From assembly GCF_015686695.1 (NCBI RefSeq), contig NZ_JADPMR010000004.1, positions 806,001 through 870,000 of the forward strand: 64,000 bases of DNA. The letters are read 5' to 3'. The DNA is from Vibrio nitrifigilis (GTDB lineage Bacteria; Pseudomonadota; Gammaproteobacteria; Enterobacterales; Vibrionaceae). Below, in pieces: positions 51,646 to 61,538 of the stretch; the first letter of the stretch is position 1, and each line of letters begins with the position of its first letter. The notes beneath the pieces were generated by a model that did no database searches, was not told the DNA's origin, and saw only the letters and a program-made list of their open reading frames with translations. The position numbers were made by a program, and so were the translations under genes.

Positions 51646-54600
51646 ATGGAAGAGCTAATCCGTCGCAAACAACAAATCCAGATAAGATCTATTTTAATCC
51701 TCTCATTATGTATTGTGACGGTTATTATTTCTGGTTTCTATTTATTGTATAGAATTAATATTGACTCAAAAAAAAGTGAATTATCAGACATCGTTTCGTC
51801 ACAAGTTAGATTAATTAGGTCGTTTGTAAACTCTGATACTAATAATAAAAATCAAACACAAGAAAAATATCAGTTAACACGTAGTCATGCTTTACAACAA
51901 ATAAAAGAAAGTTTTAGTGACTATAGTAGTCTAAGCGGTTCAGGTGAGTTATTACTGGGGGAAAAACGCAATCATTCAGTGGTATTCTTATCCTCTAATA
52001 ATAATCAAACCGCAGAGTTTCAACCATATCCGGATGCAGGCGAACAATCCTTTTTAAATAACCCTATGAGCCTCGCACTTTCCGGTCAATCCGGTGTAAT
52101 GACCACGCAAGATTACAATGGGCACAGTACGTTAGCCGCATACGGTTATGTACCAGAGTTGAACGTGGGTATTGTCGCTAAAGTCGATCTTAGTGATATT
52201 CGCAAACCTTTTGTAAAAGCGGGTTTATTGTCTTTGCTGGTAGGTCTGATCGTTGTCATTGTCGGTGTGTTACTCAATACCAGCATGGTTGGGCCACTAC
52301 TCGAACAATTTTACCAATTCACGCGTAAGCTAAAACAACGTGAACAAGAGCTGGCTAAATTGTCCAAAGTGTTAGAGCAAAGCCCCACTTCTACGGTGAT
52401 TACCGATCGTTCAGGTCTGATTGAATATGCCAACCCCACGTTTCTTGACCAACATAACTTAACTCAAGCAGAAGCTATCGGTAGTACTGCACCGATTTTA
52501 TCTCCCAACCATATGCGTCCAGAACGCTTCCATAACCTTTGGGCAACCATTCATCAAGGCTTGGTCTGGGAAGGTGAATTTGAACACACCTCAACCGATA
52601 ATAGTCAAACTTGGGAATCAGTCATTGTCAGTCCAATCACAAACGAACAAGGCCATGTCACCCACTTTACGGTGTCATCCAACGATATCACTAAGCAGCA
52701 CATTCTAAACCAAGAAAAACTGGCGGCTGAGCAGCAGATGGTGCAAAGCGCGCAACGTTTTCAGTCACTTTTTGAATTTTCTGCTGTCCCTTATATTCTA
52801 CTGGAAAACAACAAAATCATTGATGGTAACCAAGCGAGCTTACGTCTATTCGAACTTAATTCAAAACAGGAATTACTCGACTCGCCTGATCATCCAGTTC
52901 GGCTTGAGCGTCTTGATAACTTTTTATCTCTGGTGTGTCATAACCCCTCACGGAACCCAAATGGTGAAGCGATTCGATTTGAGTGGGATTTTGCTCTGGT
53001 CAGTGGCAAAACCTGTTACGTAGAAATTAGCCTACGACCACTCGATATTAATGGTCGTCAAATTTTACTGGCATCACTGCATGACATCACTAAGCGTGTT
53101 CACACTGAACAGGAATTAAAACAGAGCCAATTTGTATTAAATAATACCTTTGATAGCGCCGCTATTGGGTTAACCCATGTCACAATTGACGGACAACTTA
53201 CCCGTGTTAACCAACGCTTAGAACAGATAATGGGGTATAGCGAACAAGCGTTGTGTCAGATGACGTTTCACGATATGACGCACCCTGACGACCTTGTGAT
53301 TGAGTTGCAGTTATTTGACCAATTACTCAAAGGTGACATTCCATTCTATACCATGGAAAAACGCTTTTATCACAAACTGGGCCATATCATTTGGGCAAAT
53401 GTAACCGTCGCATTAGTCACTACTGAGCGCGGGGAACCCGATTATGTGATCGCTTCATTAGATGATGTCAGCGAGCGCAAAGCACAGCAAGCCGATATTA
53501 TTCGCCAACAAAATCAACTGCGTGCCATTATTGATAACACCCAAAGCATTGTGTTACTTAAAGACATTCATGGTCAATATTTGGTTGTTAACCGTGCATT
53601 TGAATTACTGTCGGGTAAATCGTCCAGCGAGATCCTTGGTACCGCTGAATCCGATTTTCTTCCACCAGAATTGATCGACTACGTTCAATTGCATGATGAT
53701 CAAGCTATTAGCACCAAACAGTTAATCTCTTATGAAGAAGCCTTAACTCACCATGATGGAACACTGCACAGTTACTATACGACGAAAGTGCCACTGCTCG
53801 ACGAAGAAGGTGACGTTTATGCGTTGGCGGTGATCGCTACCGACATTACGCAACGTAAGGTAATGGAAAGTCAGCTCAAGTACAACGAAGAGCGTTTGAC
53901 CTATGCCCTAGAAGCCACCGGAGAAGGTATCTGGGACTGGGATATAACAAACGATTCAGTGACTCACAACCAACGATTCTGTCATTTGCTTGGTCGTGAT
54001 AATTCTTACATGCAGCACAACTTAGAGGTCTTTATTGATTTCATTCATCCAGAGGATCGCGATTACGTATTGAAACGCGTTCAAGAAACGCTTGATTTTG
54101 ATATCCCCTATCACTGCGTCTATCGCATGGTTCGTCCAGATCGACAGATTTTTTGGGTGGAAGACCGCGGCAACATTGTCAAACGTGACGACAATGGCGA
54201 CCCACTCAGATTGGTCGGCAGCATCTCTGATGTCACGGAACGGCGTGAAATGCAGCAAGAGCTTTTGGAAGCGAAAGAAACCGCTGAACAAGCCACTAAG
54301 GCAAAATCTGACTTTTTAGCCAATATGTCGCACGAAATTCGTACACCAATGAATGCGATCATCGGGATGTCACACTTGGCACTTCAAACTGAACTTAATC
54401 ACAAACAGCGTAATTACGTGGAAAAAGTGCACCATTCCGCTGAGTCGTTGTTGGGGATCATTAACGATATTCTGGACTTTTCGAAAATCGAAGCTGGTAA
54501 ACTGGAAATCGAAAATGCTCCGTTCAATCTTGATGATGTGATTGACCACATCACCAACTTGGTTGGCTTAAAAGCGGATGAGAAAGCGTTGGAGTTCATG

Positions 54601-56529
54601 TTTGACTTCCCTCGCTTGTATCCAAAGGAATTGATTGGTGACCAATTACGTCTGTCGCAAGTACTAACCAACTTTACCACCAATGCCATTAAGTTTACTG
54701 ACCCTGGTGGTGATGTGATTGTCGGCTTGGAAGTACTAAATGAAACCGACCAAGACGCTGAATTACATTTTAGCGTTAAGGATACCGGGATTGGCCTAAC
54801 AGAAGAGCAACAGTCGAGACTGTTCCAATCATTTACCCAAGCGGATAACTCCACCACTCGTCGTTTCGGTGGCACTGGGCTTGGTCTCGTTATCTCCCGC
54901 AACTTAATTAAGCGTATGGGTGGACATATCTGGGTTGAAAGTGAGTACGGCTCCGGCAGTACCTTCCATTTTTCACTGACACTAGCCAAACAGCCAAATG
55001 CCGCCAAACATTCTAGCGAACTCGATACGCCGCTCAGCCATCTCAACGTATTAATCGTTGATGATAATGACACATCTCGCGAAATTTTGGCCCACCAGCT
55101 CGTGAGTTTTGGCATTTCGCCCCATGTTGCGGCAGATGGTGAAGAAGCCATTTTATTACTTGAATTGGCAGCGCAATTACAGCCTTATGATCTCGTGATA
55201 CTGGACTGGAAAATGCCTGGGTTAGATGGTATCGAGACCGCGCGGGCCATTCAGCGTATGCACGATATACCTAATGCCCCAACCGTCATAATGATTACTG
55301 CTTATGGGCGAGAAGAAGCGAAAAAAGCTGCTGAAGGGACGGACATTTCCTCCTTTTTAGTTAAGCCAGTCATGCCATCGGCCATGCTCGACACTATCAT
55401 GACATCCATGGGATACGAAGTAGTCACCCAAAGACGTAGTGATTTAGTCGATGGGAAATTGACCTCTTATATCAGTGCCCTGCGCGGTATGCGTGTGCTA
55501 TTAGTCGAAGATAATCTGATTAACCAAGAATTAGCGCTCGATATTCTCTCATCCAATGGCCTTGATGTGGATGTGGCTAACAATGGTCAGGAAGCGATCG
55601 AAAGTCTACGTATTAACGAATTCGATGGGGTATTAATGGATTGTCAGATGCCTGTGATGGATGGTTACTCCGCTACGCGGGCTATTCGCCAAGAAGCCCA
55701 GTGGGCCGACCTCCCTATCATTGCAATGACAGCCAATGCAATGGCAGGCGATAGAGAAAAAGTCATCGAAGCTGGAATGAACGACCATATTGCCAAACCG
55801 ATCGATATTACAACGTTATTTATGACGCTAACCAAATGGTTACTCCATCAAGGCCAAGATCACAGCCGCGTTGTTGAAGATAGCTATCGCTCAACTGCGG
55901 ATGCAATCAACATCCCAACTATTCCGGGGATTGATACTCAAATTGGCCTGACCAATGTACAACATAATGAAAAACTTTATCTAAAAATTTTGCGTCGCTT
56001 TAGAGAGACTTATGCAACGGAATTAGATGATGCTTTAGCGATGATTCGCCTAGACCCAAGTGATGAATCATCCGTTCGTTGGGCCCACACTCTTAAAGGG
56101 GTATGTGGCACGATCGGTGCTAAATCAATAGAGAAAGTGGCCCGTGAACTGGAATTTAAGTGCTCAGGTACCAACAAAAATCTCGATCTTGATGTCCAGA
56201 TCAATACCGTTCAGCATCAGGTACAAGATTTGATCGACCACCTCGCAGTGCTTGACGATGTACCAGAAAACGAAGATAAGCCATCACCAGAATCCGCAGC
56301 GCAACTCGATACGCAACAGCTACGTGAAGAATTTGCCCAAGTCAAAACATTGCTTGAAGAGTTTGATACCGACGCAACAGATGCGTTAGAAACGCTCAAT
56401 ACCAAGTTACGTGGGTCTGATTACGAATATCTTATTCAGCCTTTAGTCAAAGCGGTTGATAACTATGACTTTGATTTGGCTCTAGAGCATTATGAAAAGA
56501 TTGAAGAGCAATTGACCGCGGCGAGCTAA
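51646..56529 (+). CDS. Giant hybrid sensor histidine kinase, five PAS domains, two receivers, Hpt
   Basis: 1627 residues. Membrane segment about 13-35, periplasmic domain to about 190 (YVPELNVGIVAKVDL is Cache-like), second segment about 193-217, then five PAS/PAC units (about 240-350, 370-485, 495-610, 620-735 and 745-865), HisKA with H896 (NMSHEIRTPMNAI), ATPase domain (GTGLGLVISRNLI), receiver 1 with D1187, receiver 2 with D1332 and an Hpt domain with H1481 (WAHTLKGVCGTIGA). All phospho-relay residues are present. A BarA-like layout with many extra PAS units. It ends in a terminator and is likely monocistronic. Signal unknown. Confidence 0.94.
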   Translation: MEELIRRKQQIQIRSILILSLCIVTVIISGFYLLYRINIDSKKSELSDIVSSQVRLIRSFVNSDTNNKNQTQEKYQLTRSHALQQIKESFSDYSSLSGSGELLLGEKRNHSVVFLSSNNNQTAEFQPYPDAGEQSFLNNPMSLALSGQSGVMTTQDYNGHSTLAAYGYVPELNVGIVAKVDLSDIRKPFVKAGLLSLLVGLIVVIVGVLLNTSMVGPLLEQFYQFTRKLKQREQELAKLSKVLEQSPTSTVITDRSGLIEYANPTFLDQHNLTQAEAIGSTAPILSPNHMRPERFHNLWATIHQGLVWEGEFEHTSTDNSQTWESVIVSPITNEQGHVTHFTVSSNDITKQHILNQEKLAAEQQMVQSAQRFQSLFEFSAVPYILLENNKIIDGNQASLRLFELNSKQELLDSPDHPVRLERLDNFLSLVCHNPSRNPNGEAIRFEWDFALVSGKTCYVEISLRPLDINGRQILLASLHDITKRVHTEQELKQSQFVLNNTFDSAAIGLTHVTIDGQLTRVNQRLEQIMGYSEQALCQMTFHDMTHPDDLVIELQLFDQLLKGDIPFYTMEKRFYHKLGHIIWANVTVALVTTERGEPDYVIASLDDVSERKAQQADIIRQQNQLRAIIDNTQSIVLLKDIHGQYLVVNRAFELLSGKSSSEILGTAESDFLPPELIDYVQLHDDQAISTKQLISYEEALTHHDGTLHSYYTTKVPLLDEEGDVYALAVIATDITQRKVMESQLKYNEERLTYALEATGEGIWDWDITNDSVTHNQRFCHLLGRDNSYMQHNLEVFIDFIHPEDRDYVLKRVQETLDFDIPYHCVYRMVRPDRQIFWVEDRGNIVKRDDNGDPLRLVGSISDVTERREMQQELLEAKETAEQATKAKSDFLANMSHEIRTPMNAIIGMSHLALQTELNHKQRNYVEKVHHSAESLLGIINDILDFSKIEAGKLEIENAPFNLDDVIDHITNLVGLKADEKALEFMFDFPRLYPKELIGDQLRLSQVLTNFTTNAIKFTDPGGDVIVGLEVLNETDQDAELHFSVKDTGIGLTEEQQSRLFQSFTQADNSTTRRFGGTGLGLVISRNLIKRMGGHIWVESEYGSGSTFHFSLTLAKQPNAAKHSSELDTPLSHLNVLIVDDNDTSREILAHQLVSFGISPHVAADGEEAILLLELAAQLQPYDLVILDWKMPGLDGIETARAIQRMHDIPNAPTVIMITAYGREEAKKAAEGTDISSFLVKPVMPSAMLDTIMTSMGYEVVTQRRSDLVDGKLTSYISALRGMRVLLVEDNLINQELALDILSSNGLDVDVANNGQEAIESLRINEFDGVLMDCQMPVMDGYSATRAIRQEAQWADLPIIAMTANAMAGDREKVIEAGMNDHIAKPIDITTLFMTLTKWLLHQGQDHSRVVEDSYRSTADAINIPTIPGIDTQIGLTNVQHNEKLYLKILRRFRETYATELDDALAMIRLDPSDESSVRWAHTLKGVCGTIGAKSIEKVARELEFKCSGTNKNLDLDVQINTVQHQVQDLIDHLAVLDDVPENEDKPSPESAAQLDTQQLREEFAQVKTLLEEFDTDATDALETLNTKLRGSDYEYLIQPLVKAVDNYDFDLALEHYEKIEEQLTAAS

Positions 56530-56535
56530 ACTTTG

Positions 56536-56572
56536 AAGAGTGATGAATTTGAATTACCGTCACTCTTTTTTA
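56536..56572 (+). terminator. Terminator of the hybrid kinase
   Basis: AAGAGTGA / TCACTCTT with a 16-base loop and TTTTTT. Confidence 0.8.
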
Positions 56573-56583
56573 TTCTTTCGCAG

Positions 56584-57768
56584 TTAAGCAGGTCGGTGTT
56601 GCAGGCCTTGGGCACTGATACTTTTAGTCGTAATCACTTGGTTACGACCCGAAATTTTTGCTTTATAAAGCGCGTTATCGGCGCATTTTATGGCTTCTAA
56701 GGGGTCGGATTGAGCCAGTAAACGCGCACAACCAACCGAGACAGAAATCTTGAATGTTTCTGTTCCTGACTGAAACTCCAAATGTGAAATTGCCTCACGT
56801 AACACGTCAAGCTGGTCATAAGCGATAGTTAATGTTGGCCATGGTGCATACCAGATAAATTCTTCACCACCATAACGCGCAATCATGCCATTAAGTGGCA
56901 CATATTGGCACAACACATCCGCCACCTTCTTCATGACCTGATCGCCCATATCATGACCATAGCTATCATTGACATGTTTAAAGTGGTCAATATCAAACAT
57001 GGCAATCACCCCATCGAGCCCTGTTTCATCTATATAGCTAGGCAATTTTTCACGAAAATAGCGGCGGTTGTACAAACCCGTCAATTCATCATGCATGGAA
57101 CGTTTGTAATGCCAGTTAATCTGATCAAATAAAAATAGCGACATTAATGCACCGAGCAAAAAATCACTCGCTAAAATTTGCAGCCCAACCACGGATAACA
57201 TATAGATTTGCAAGTTATGCGAAAACACTAAGATAAGTGTCGGCCCAAGAACTGCCCAACCACAAATCAACATGGAAATACAAAGCAAAAGCTCTCCGCT
57301 ACGGTTAATCTTGCGCTTTTTTAACCCCAAGAAAAACGCACTAAAGAAAATCAATGCTAACGAACCAGAACAAAAATGAATGCGTAATAGCGTGCTGCTA
57401 GGCTCATGGTTAACGAGCCAAAGTTGCAGTGTCGCAAATACGAGTGCATGGCTAAATATCAAAAGATAGTGACAGATACGAACAGAATACTGATACCAAA
57501 TAGCAATACCGATTAAGAAGAGATAAGCCGCCAACATGTAGAACGCATTGTTGAAAAAAACCGAAAGACTGATGAATCCCCATTGACGCAAACTGTAAGA
57601 AAAATACGCCAACCCCAACAAAAGAAATGCGGCGACAAACCGATTGGCTGCTTGTTTGTGAATACCCGATAAATTGTGGCTCACTTGGGATAAAAAGAAA
57701 CAAGCAATCACACTGCTACCAATCACATTGATAATGTTTGCTATATTAGAAATGTAAAAGATATTCAC
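56584..57768 (-). CDS. Diguanylate cyclase with membrane sensor
   Basis: 394 residues. About seven hydrophobic segments to residue 215 form an uncharacterised membrane sensor. GGDEF domain from about 225 (DELTGLYNRRYF, MFDIDHFKHVNDSYGHDMGD) with the active-site variant RYGGEEF (GGEEF at 300-304), which is active in known enzymes. No RxxD inhibitory site lies upstream of it, so no product inhibition by that route. Makes c-di-GMP. GTG start with an AGGAAGC site. Confidence 0.92.
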   Translation of the reverse strand: MNIFYISNIANIINVIGSSVIACFFLSQVSHNLSGIHKQAANRFVAAFLLLGLAYFSYSLRQWGFISLSVFFNNAFYMLAAYLFLIGIAIWYQYSVRICHYLLIFSHALVFATLQLWLVNHEPSSTLLRIHFCSGSLALIFFSAFFLGLKKRKINRSGELLLCISMLICGWAVLGPTLILVFSHNLQIYMLSVVGLQILASDFLLGALMSLFLFDQINWHYKRSMHDELTGLYNRRYFREKLPSYIDETGLDGVIAMFDIDHFKHVNDSYGHDMGDQVMKKVADVLCQYVPLNGMIARYGGEEFIWYAPWPTLTIAYDQLDVLREAISHLEFQSGTETFKISVSVGCARLLAQSDPLEAIKCADNALYKAKISGRNQVITTKSISAQGLQHRPA

Positions 57769-58172
57769 AAAAATAGCTTCCTGCGCTCTAGACGTAACGA
57801 TACCATCACAGTCTGAGCCCTTGTTAACACATCAATGATGCGCCAGATAATTCGATCAAACGTTAGGTTGACTAACCATTGATTAAGCAATCCTAATCCG
57901 AATGGTATCAATATCTGATATATCAATACCTTGAAATGATTTGAGGGGAGGAACATTACACGAAATTTCGCTGCAAAAACGTCTCAAAAACAAGAATTAC
58001 CCAGTCGCTTCATCAAAAATAGAACAATTTTCAATTCCGGTTGTAATTTTGAGACAAATAAATAAGACAAAGCGTCGGATACGCAAATGACCTCAAGATG
58101 CAAGATTCAGAGCGAATACATTTTCGTTAAAACAACATCTTGAGGTTACTTGGGTGTAATTAAATCGCTAAT
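57769..58172. other. Intergenic, 404 bases, with repeat derivative
   Basis: Upstream of the cyclase and downstream of the racemase operon. It contains a short derivative of the palindromic element near 58.1 kb and otherwise no feature. Confidence 0.45.
58079..58157. repeat. Palindromic element, short derivative
   Basis: About 79 bases: ATACGCAAATGACCTCAAG at one end and CTTGAGGTTACTTGGGTGT at the other, with a shortened middle (AGAGCGAATACATTTTCG). It ends 15 bases after the racemase stop, where it may serve as the 3' hairpin of the operon. Confidence 0.78.
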
Positions 58173-58808
58173 TTAGACACGAGCAATGCGCTCAGCGAGT
58201 GCAATGACAGGATTGATGACAGGCAGTGCTAAATGAGGGGCGAGTACAGAAGCAATATCAACCGTAGCCATTCCAGTACATGCTAAGGCGATAACTTTAG
58301 CACCGAGCGCTTGGCATTCTAGTGCTGCGTCAATAATGGCTTGCTGACCATCTGCCGTCATAATGTCGTGAGTACAGTGCACGTTATGTGGGCGCCTATA
58401 TATGGTCGTGCAGTCTGCGAGCTCACGCTTAAACACATCAGGCTCTTCAGGTTCGATACCTAAGATGCCGATACAATCACCCACTTCACGTGCGGCCCAA
58501 CAACAAGACTCCCCTGCTCCGTAAACAGGAATTGATAATGTCGCTTTGAGTTCTGTGACACCGGGATCAGCCGCACAACTTACCACCAGCAGATCTAACT
58601 CGTGTTGCCACTCTTGGCCCAACTGTACAATCTTCGGCAATGCAAGTTGGAACGTTTCGGGATCATGAATACCTTCCGGTTGATCCCATATTGAACGGGT
58701 TTGCCACTGTTTGTTAATCGCAATACCGTCCATGATATTTTGGTGCATATCGAGAAATGCTTGGTCTTTTCCTGACAAGACTCGAATCACACCAATGCGC
58801 TTAATCAT
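58173..58808 (-). CDS. Asp/Glu/hydantoin racemase-family protein
   Basis: 211 residues of the Asp/Glu/hydantoin racemase superfamily. The two catalytic cysteines sit at C78 (VVSCAADPGV) and C177 (ALACTGMATVD), each in its usual place in the two half-domains. Substrate not known; aspartate or glutamate would suit the operon. It begins 2 bases after the pepE stop and has an AAGGGC site. Last gene of the DUF1177-AroM-OPT-PepE-racemase operon. Confidence 0.88.
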   Translation of the reverse strand: MIKRIGVIRVLSGKDQAFLDMHQNIMDGIAINKQWQTRSIWDQPEGIHDPETFQLALPKIVQLGQEWQHELDLLVVSCAADPGVTELKATLSIPVYGAGESCCWAAREVGDCIGILGIEPEEPDVFKRELADCTTIYRRPHNVHCTHDIMTADGQQAIIDAALECQALGAKVIALACTGMATVDIASVLAPHLALPVINPVIALAERIARV

Positions 58809-58810
58809 AT

Positions 58811-59524
58811 TTAGCCCTTAAGCAATTCGCTACATTCACCCAGAGGAAGATCGGTTTGCTCCCCACCAAGGAAGACATGACCTGCACCTGCTCCAATTAG
58901 AGTCATGCAGTCACCTTTAACTAACAACGCGCTACCTTCAACCAATGCGACAACTTTATCTTTCGGATTCATGACCATAAATTCAGCTAGGCGCTGCTCA
59001 CGACTTTCGCCATTATGACCGGGAATTTGACCACTAATAAAGTGCGGGTTGATTAAAAATGGCACCAAACAAAGTGCACTAAAGGTTTCTGGCTGAACAA
59101 TCGGCATATCATTGGTTGTTGAAATGCTCATTCCTGATAGGTTAGAGCCCGCACTCCAGCCAATATATGGCGTGCCCTGGCGAACTTTATTTTGAATCAC
59201 CGACACTAAACCTTGCTGCTGAAGACGACTGAGTAAAGCAAAGGTATTGCCTCCCCCAACAATGATCATCTGAGCATTATCCAGCGCTTTCTTGGGGTCC
59301 GTGGTTTGATGCAAACCAACTAATTTAATACCTAACGCAGAAAAGTGCGGAGCAACACGCGCTAGATATTCATCGTAACTGCGAGTGACTCCAGCATAAG
59401 GAACAAATATCGCTTCAGTTACTGGAGCATTAAAACCGGCAAAAAATTGTTCCATCATCGGTTTGGTATGTGACAAATAGTCACTGTTTTTAAACCCAGA
59501 ACTACTACACAACAGTAAATTCAT
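58811..59524 (-). CDS. pepE: Dipeptidase E (alpha-aspartyl dipeptidase, S51)
   Basis: 237 residues. Peptidase S51 serine hydrolase that releases N-terminal aspartate from dipeptides. Putative triad: S124 (YIGWSAGSN), D139 (TTNDMPIV) and H161 (NPHF), matching the known S120-D135-H157 of PepE. Cytosolic. Good GAAGGT site. Placed after an oligopeptide transporter and before a racemase, it fits cleavage of imported aspartyl peptides. Confidence 0.93.
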   Translation of the reverse strand: MNLLLCSSSGFKNSDYLSHTKPMMEQFFAGFNAPVTEAIFVPYAGVTRSYDEYLARVAPHFSALGIKLVGLHQTTDPKKALDNAQMIIVGGGNTFALLSRLQQQGLVSVIQNKVRQGTPYIGWSAGSNLSGMSISTTNDMPIVQPETFSALCLVPFLINPHFISGQIPGHNGESREQRLAEFMVMNPKDKVVALVEGSALLVKGDCMTLIGAGAGHVFLGGEQTDLPLGECSELLKG

Positions 59525-59855
59525 ATGATTACCTTCAAATTAAAAACGCAAACAACAGATAGCCATTGGCAATGGCTATCTGATTAATATACCCAAGTAA
59601 CCTCAAGATGCTGTTTCAGCGAGAATGTATTCGCTCTTAGGCAAGGCACTGATTTGAAGACATAGTCATTCTACGTTAAAAATCAGTAACACAGCCTGGG
59701 AGCGAATAAAACTCGCCCTTTGGGAGCTCATCAACAAACCTATTTCTGCGCTCAATCACGTTGAAAGGGAATTACCATTCCTGCCGTGATTGAGCTTGAC
59801 CTAGGCTCGTTGATGAAGCTCTGAATCCTGCATCTTGAGGTCATTTGGGTATAAG
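59525..59855. other. Intergenic within an operon, 331 bases
   Basis: Between the OPT transporter and pepE, both minus strand. Almost entirely filled by the second full palindromic element. No promoter or terminator otherwise seen. Confidence 0.5.
59589..59852 (+). repeat. 264-bp palindromic intergenic element, full copy 2
   Basis: Same length as the copy at 21167 and differing at seven positions by my count. Ends ATACCCAAG and TTGGGTAT. Its edge is 3 bases from the OPT stop codon, inside the presumed operon, so it should be transcribed as a long hairpin. Confidence 0.85.
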
Positions 59856-61499
59856 TTAGTGCTTTGATCCTAGCTTCAATGTCGATGAGAAGAAGCTGTA
59901 AATCGCAGAACCAGAAATCGCACCAGCGCCCAGAATATACAGCTGTTTCATTCCTTCATCGCCATAACGTTTAATCACAAAGAAACGAATCAGCAGACCA
60001 ACAAAGATCATCACACCTGCAAGCGGAGATACGATCAATAGCCCGGTAGCAAGCAGTACACCTATTTGTTTAGAAATACCACCCACCAATTGAACCAACG
60101 CGCCAACCACTGCCCATATAGCAAGTAGCATTGCAACATGGTGATCCGCCCCCGCATTGATTGTCGCGACATAAACACGAGCCACAGGTGGGACAAGGTC
60201 TTGATTAAAGTAGTGTTGATAAGCAAATCCTACCACTAGAATAGCGATGCCGAAACTGAACATTTCCGCAAAGTATTGTTGGCGGCGACCTTCAATTTCG
60301 TATGCAACATCTTTACTCTCACCACGGATAATCCAACCTGTTTTTAGGTCATACGCCATATCAGCAAACGCAGGGCCAGTCGCGACGGTAAAGGCAACCA
60401 ACACACCCAATGCCTCTTTAGGAAAACCTAACAACATACCGACAACGAGGAAAATAAGACCCGTAGCAAATGATGGGAACCAACCTGAATGCATAGCGGC
60501 AATACCAACAATTAACTCTGAAGCCATGGCTGCAACGGCGGCAAAAACTAACCAGCCGATTAGCATACCAATGCCCATGTCAGCATAAACACCGGTCGAT
60601 AATGCAAGAATTAAGGTAATAATTAGATACATCGTAAAGCCACTCACCATCGCGACTTTCATTTGCAAAGCAGAGCGAGTTGGACGTTGCTGTTTTACTG
60701 ATTCTTCTTTTGCTTGAGAGTGATCGGCACTGTCTTGAGCATGTTCGTCACGACGAATCAGCATGATGATTTGAATCAATGCAACTAAACCCGCACCAAT
60801 CATGATTCCATGAGGGATATATTGGGTGCTAATGTCAAAACCAAATAGTTGAGTTGAATACCCGCGTAGTAATAGACCCACACCTAACGCACCAAGAGCA
60901 AATGCATTAGAAATCCAAGTGATACCCAACATATCCATTGGGATACCAAAGCTTTTACCAACGGCACCACCTACCATACCGACAATTAATAAAACGGTAT
61001 TTTTACCTTTGGTCGCGGCTGCTTTTAAAGCTTCTGCGGTAGCAAATCCTGGAGGCCAAGCACCGCGAGCACTAAACAATTTACTATCAAACGAGAAGTA
61101 CAGAATCGAAGCATCAGTGATCACAGCCAATGCTGCGCCAATTAACATCGGCGTTAACATGCCATTTTCACCCATTAGATAAGGGATCGCGAGTGGCAGT
61201 AACAAACCATTCGCTGCAGAAAAGGTCGCACCAGAAATAGAGGTTTGTACTAATGTCTGACTTTCTAACGATTTTAAACGACGAAACGCTTTTAATGGTA
61301 GATAAGATAGCAAAATCGCTATCAATGCACCGATAATCGAGGTATTCGGGGTAATCCCCACACGAGTTATCAGCTCCATGCCGATAATCGCACCAAGAAC
61401 GGCAATCACAACATTAAAAATCAGTTGTGATGGCATAAAAAATTTTGGATGAGCCGCAGGTGGCCCTCCCTGTTTATCAGGGCTGACTTGATGGTTCAT
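59856..61499 (-). CDS. OPT-family oligopeptide transporter
   Basis: 547 residues, about 14 hydrophobic segments, OPT/YSL family (oligopeptide or metal-chelate symporters). Recognisable stretches: SISGATFSAANGLLLPLAIPYL, GARGAWPPGFATAEALKA-like SARGAWPPGFATAEAL, and MHSGWFPSFATGLIF. An acidic loop with Gln/His residues (about 250-270) separates two halves. It has an AAGGATT site. Third gene of the operon; probable peptide importer for the PepE downstream. Metal or siderophore cargo is an alternative. Confidence 0.88.
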   Translation of the reverse strand: MNHQVSPDKQGGPPAAHPKFFMPSQLIFNVVIAVLGAIIGMELITRVGITPNTSIIGALIAILLSYLPLKAFRRLKSLESQTLVQTSISGATFSAANGLLLPLAIPYLMGENGMLTPMLIGAALAVITDASILYFSFDSKLFSARGAWPPGFATAEALKAAATKGKNTVLLIVGMVGGAVGKSFGIPMDMLGITWISNAFALGALGVGLLLRGYSTQLFGFDISTQYIPHGIMIGAGLVALIQIIMLIRRDEHAQDSADHSQAKEESVKQQRPTRSALQMKVAMVSGFTMYLIITLILALSTGVYADMGIGMLIGWLVFAAVAAMASELIVGIAAMHSGWFPSFATGLIFLVVGMLLGFPKEALGVLVAFTVATGPAFADMAYDLKTGWIIRGESKDVAYEIEGRRQQYFAEMFSFGIAILVVGFAYQHYFNQDLVPPVARVYVATINAGADHHVAMLLAIWAVVGALVQLVGGISKQIGVLLATGLLIVSPLAGVMIFVGLLIRFFVIKRYGDEGMKQLYILGAGAISGSAIYSFFSSTLKLGSKH

Positions 61500-61538
61500 A
61501 ACAATCCTTATTTGTAGATTCCTTGGGTTCGACTGCTT

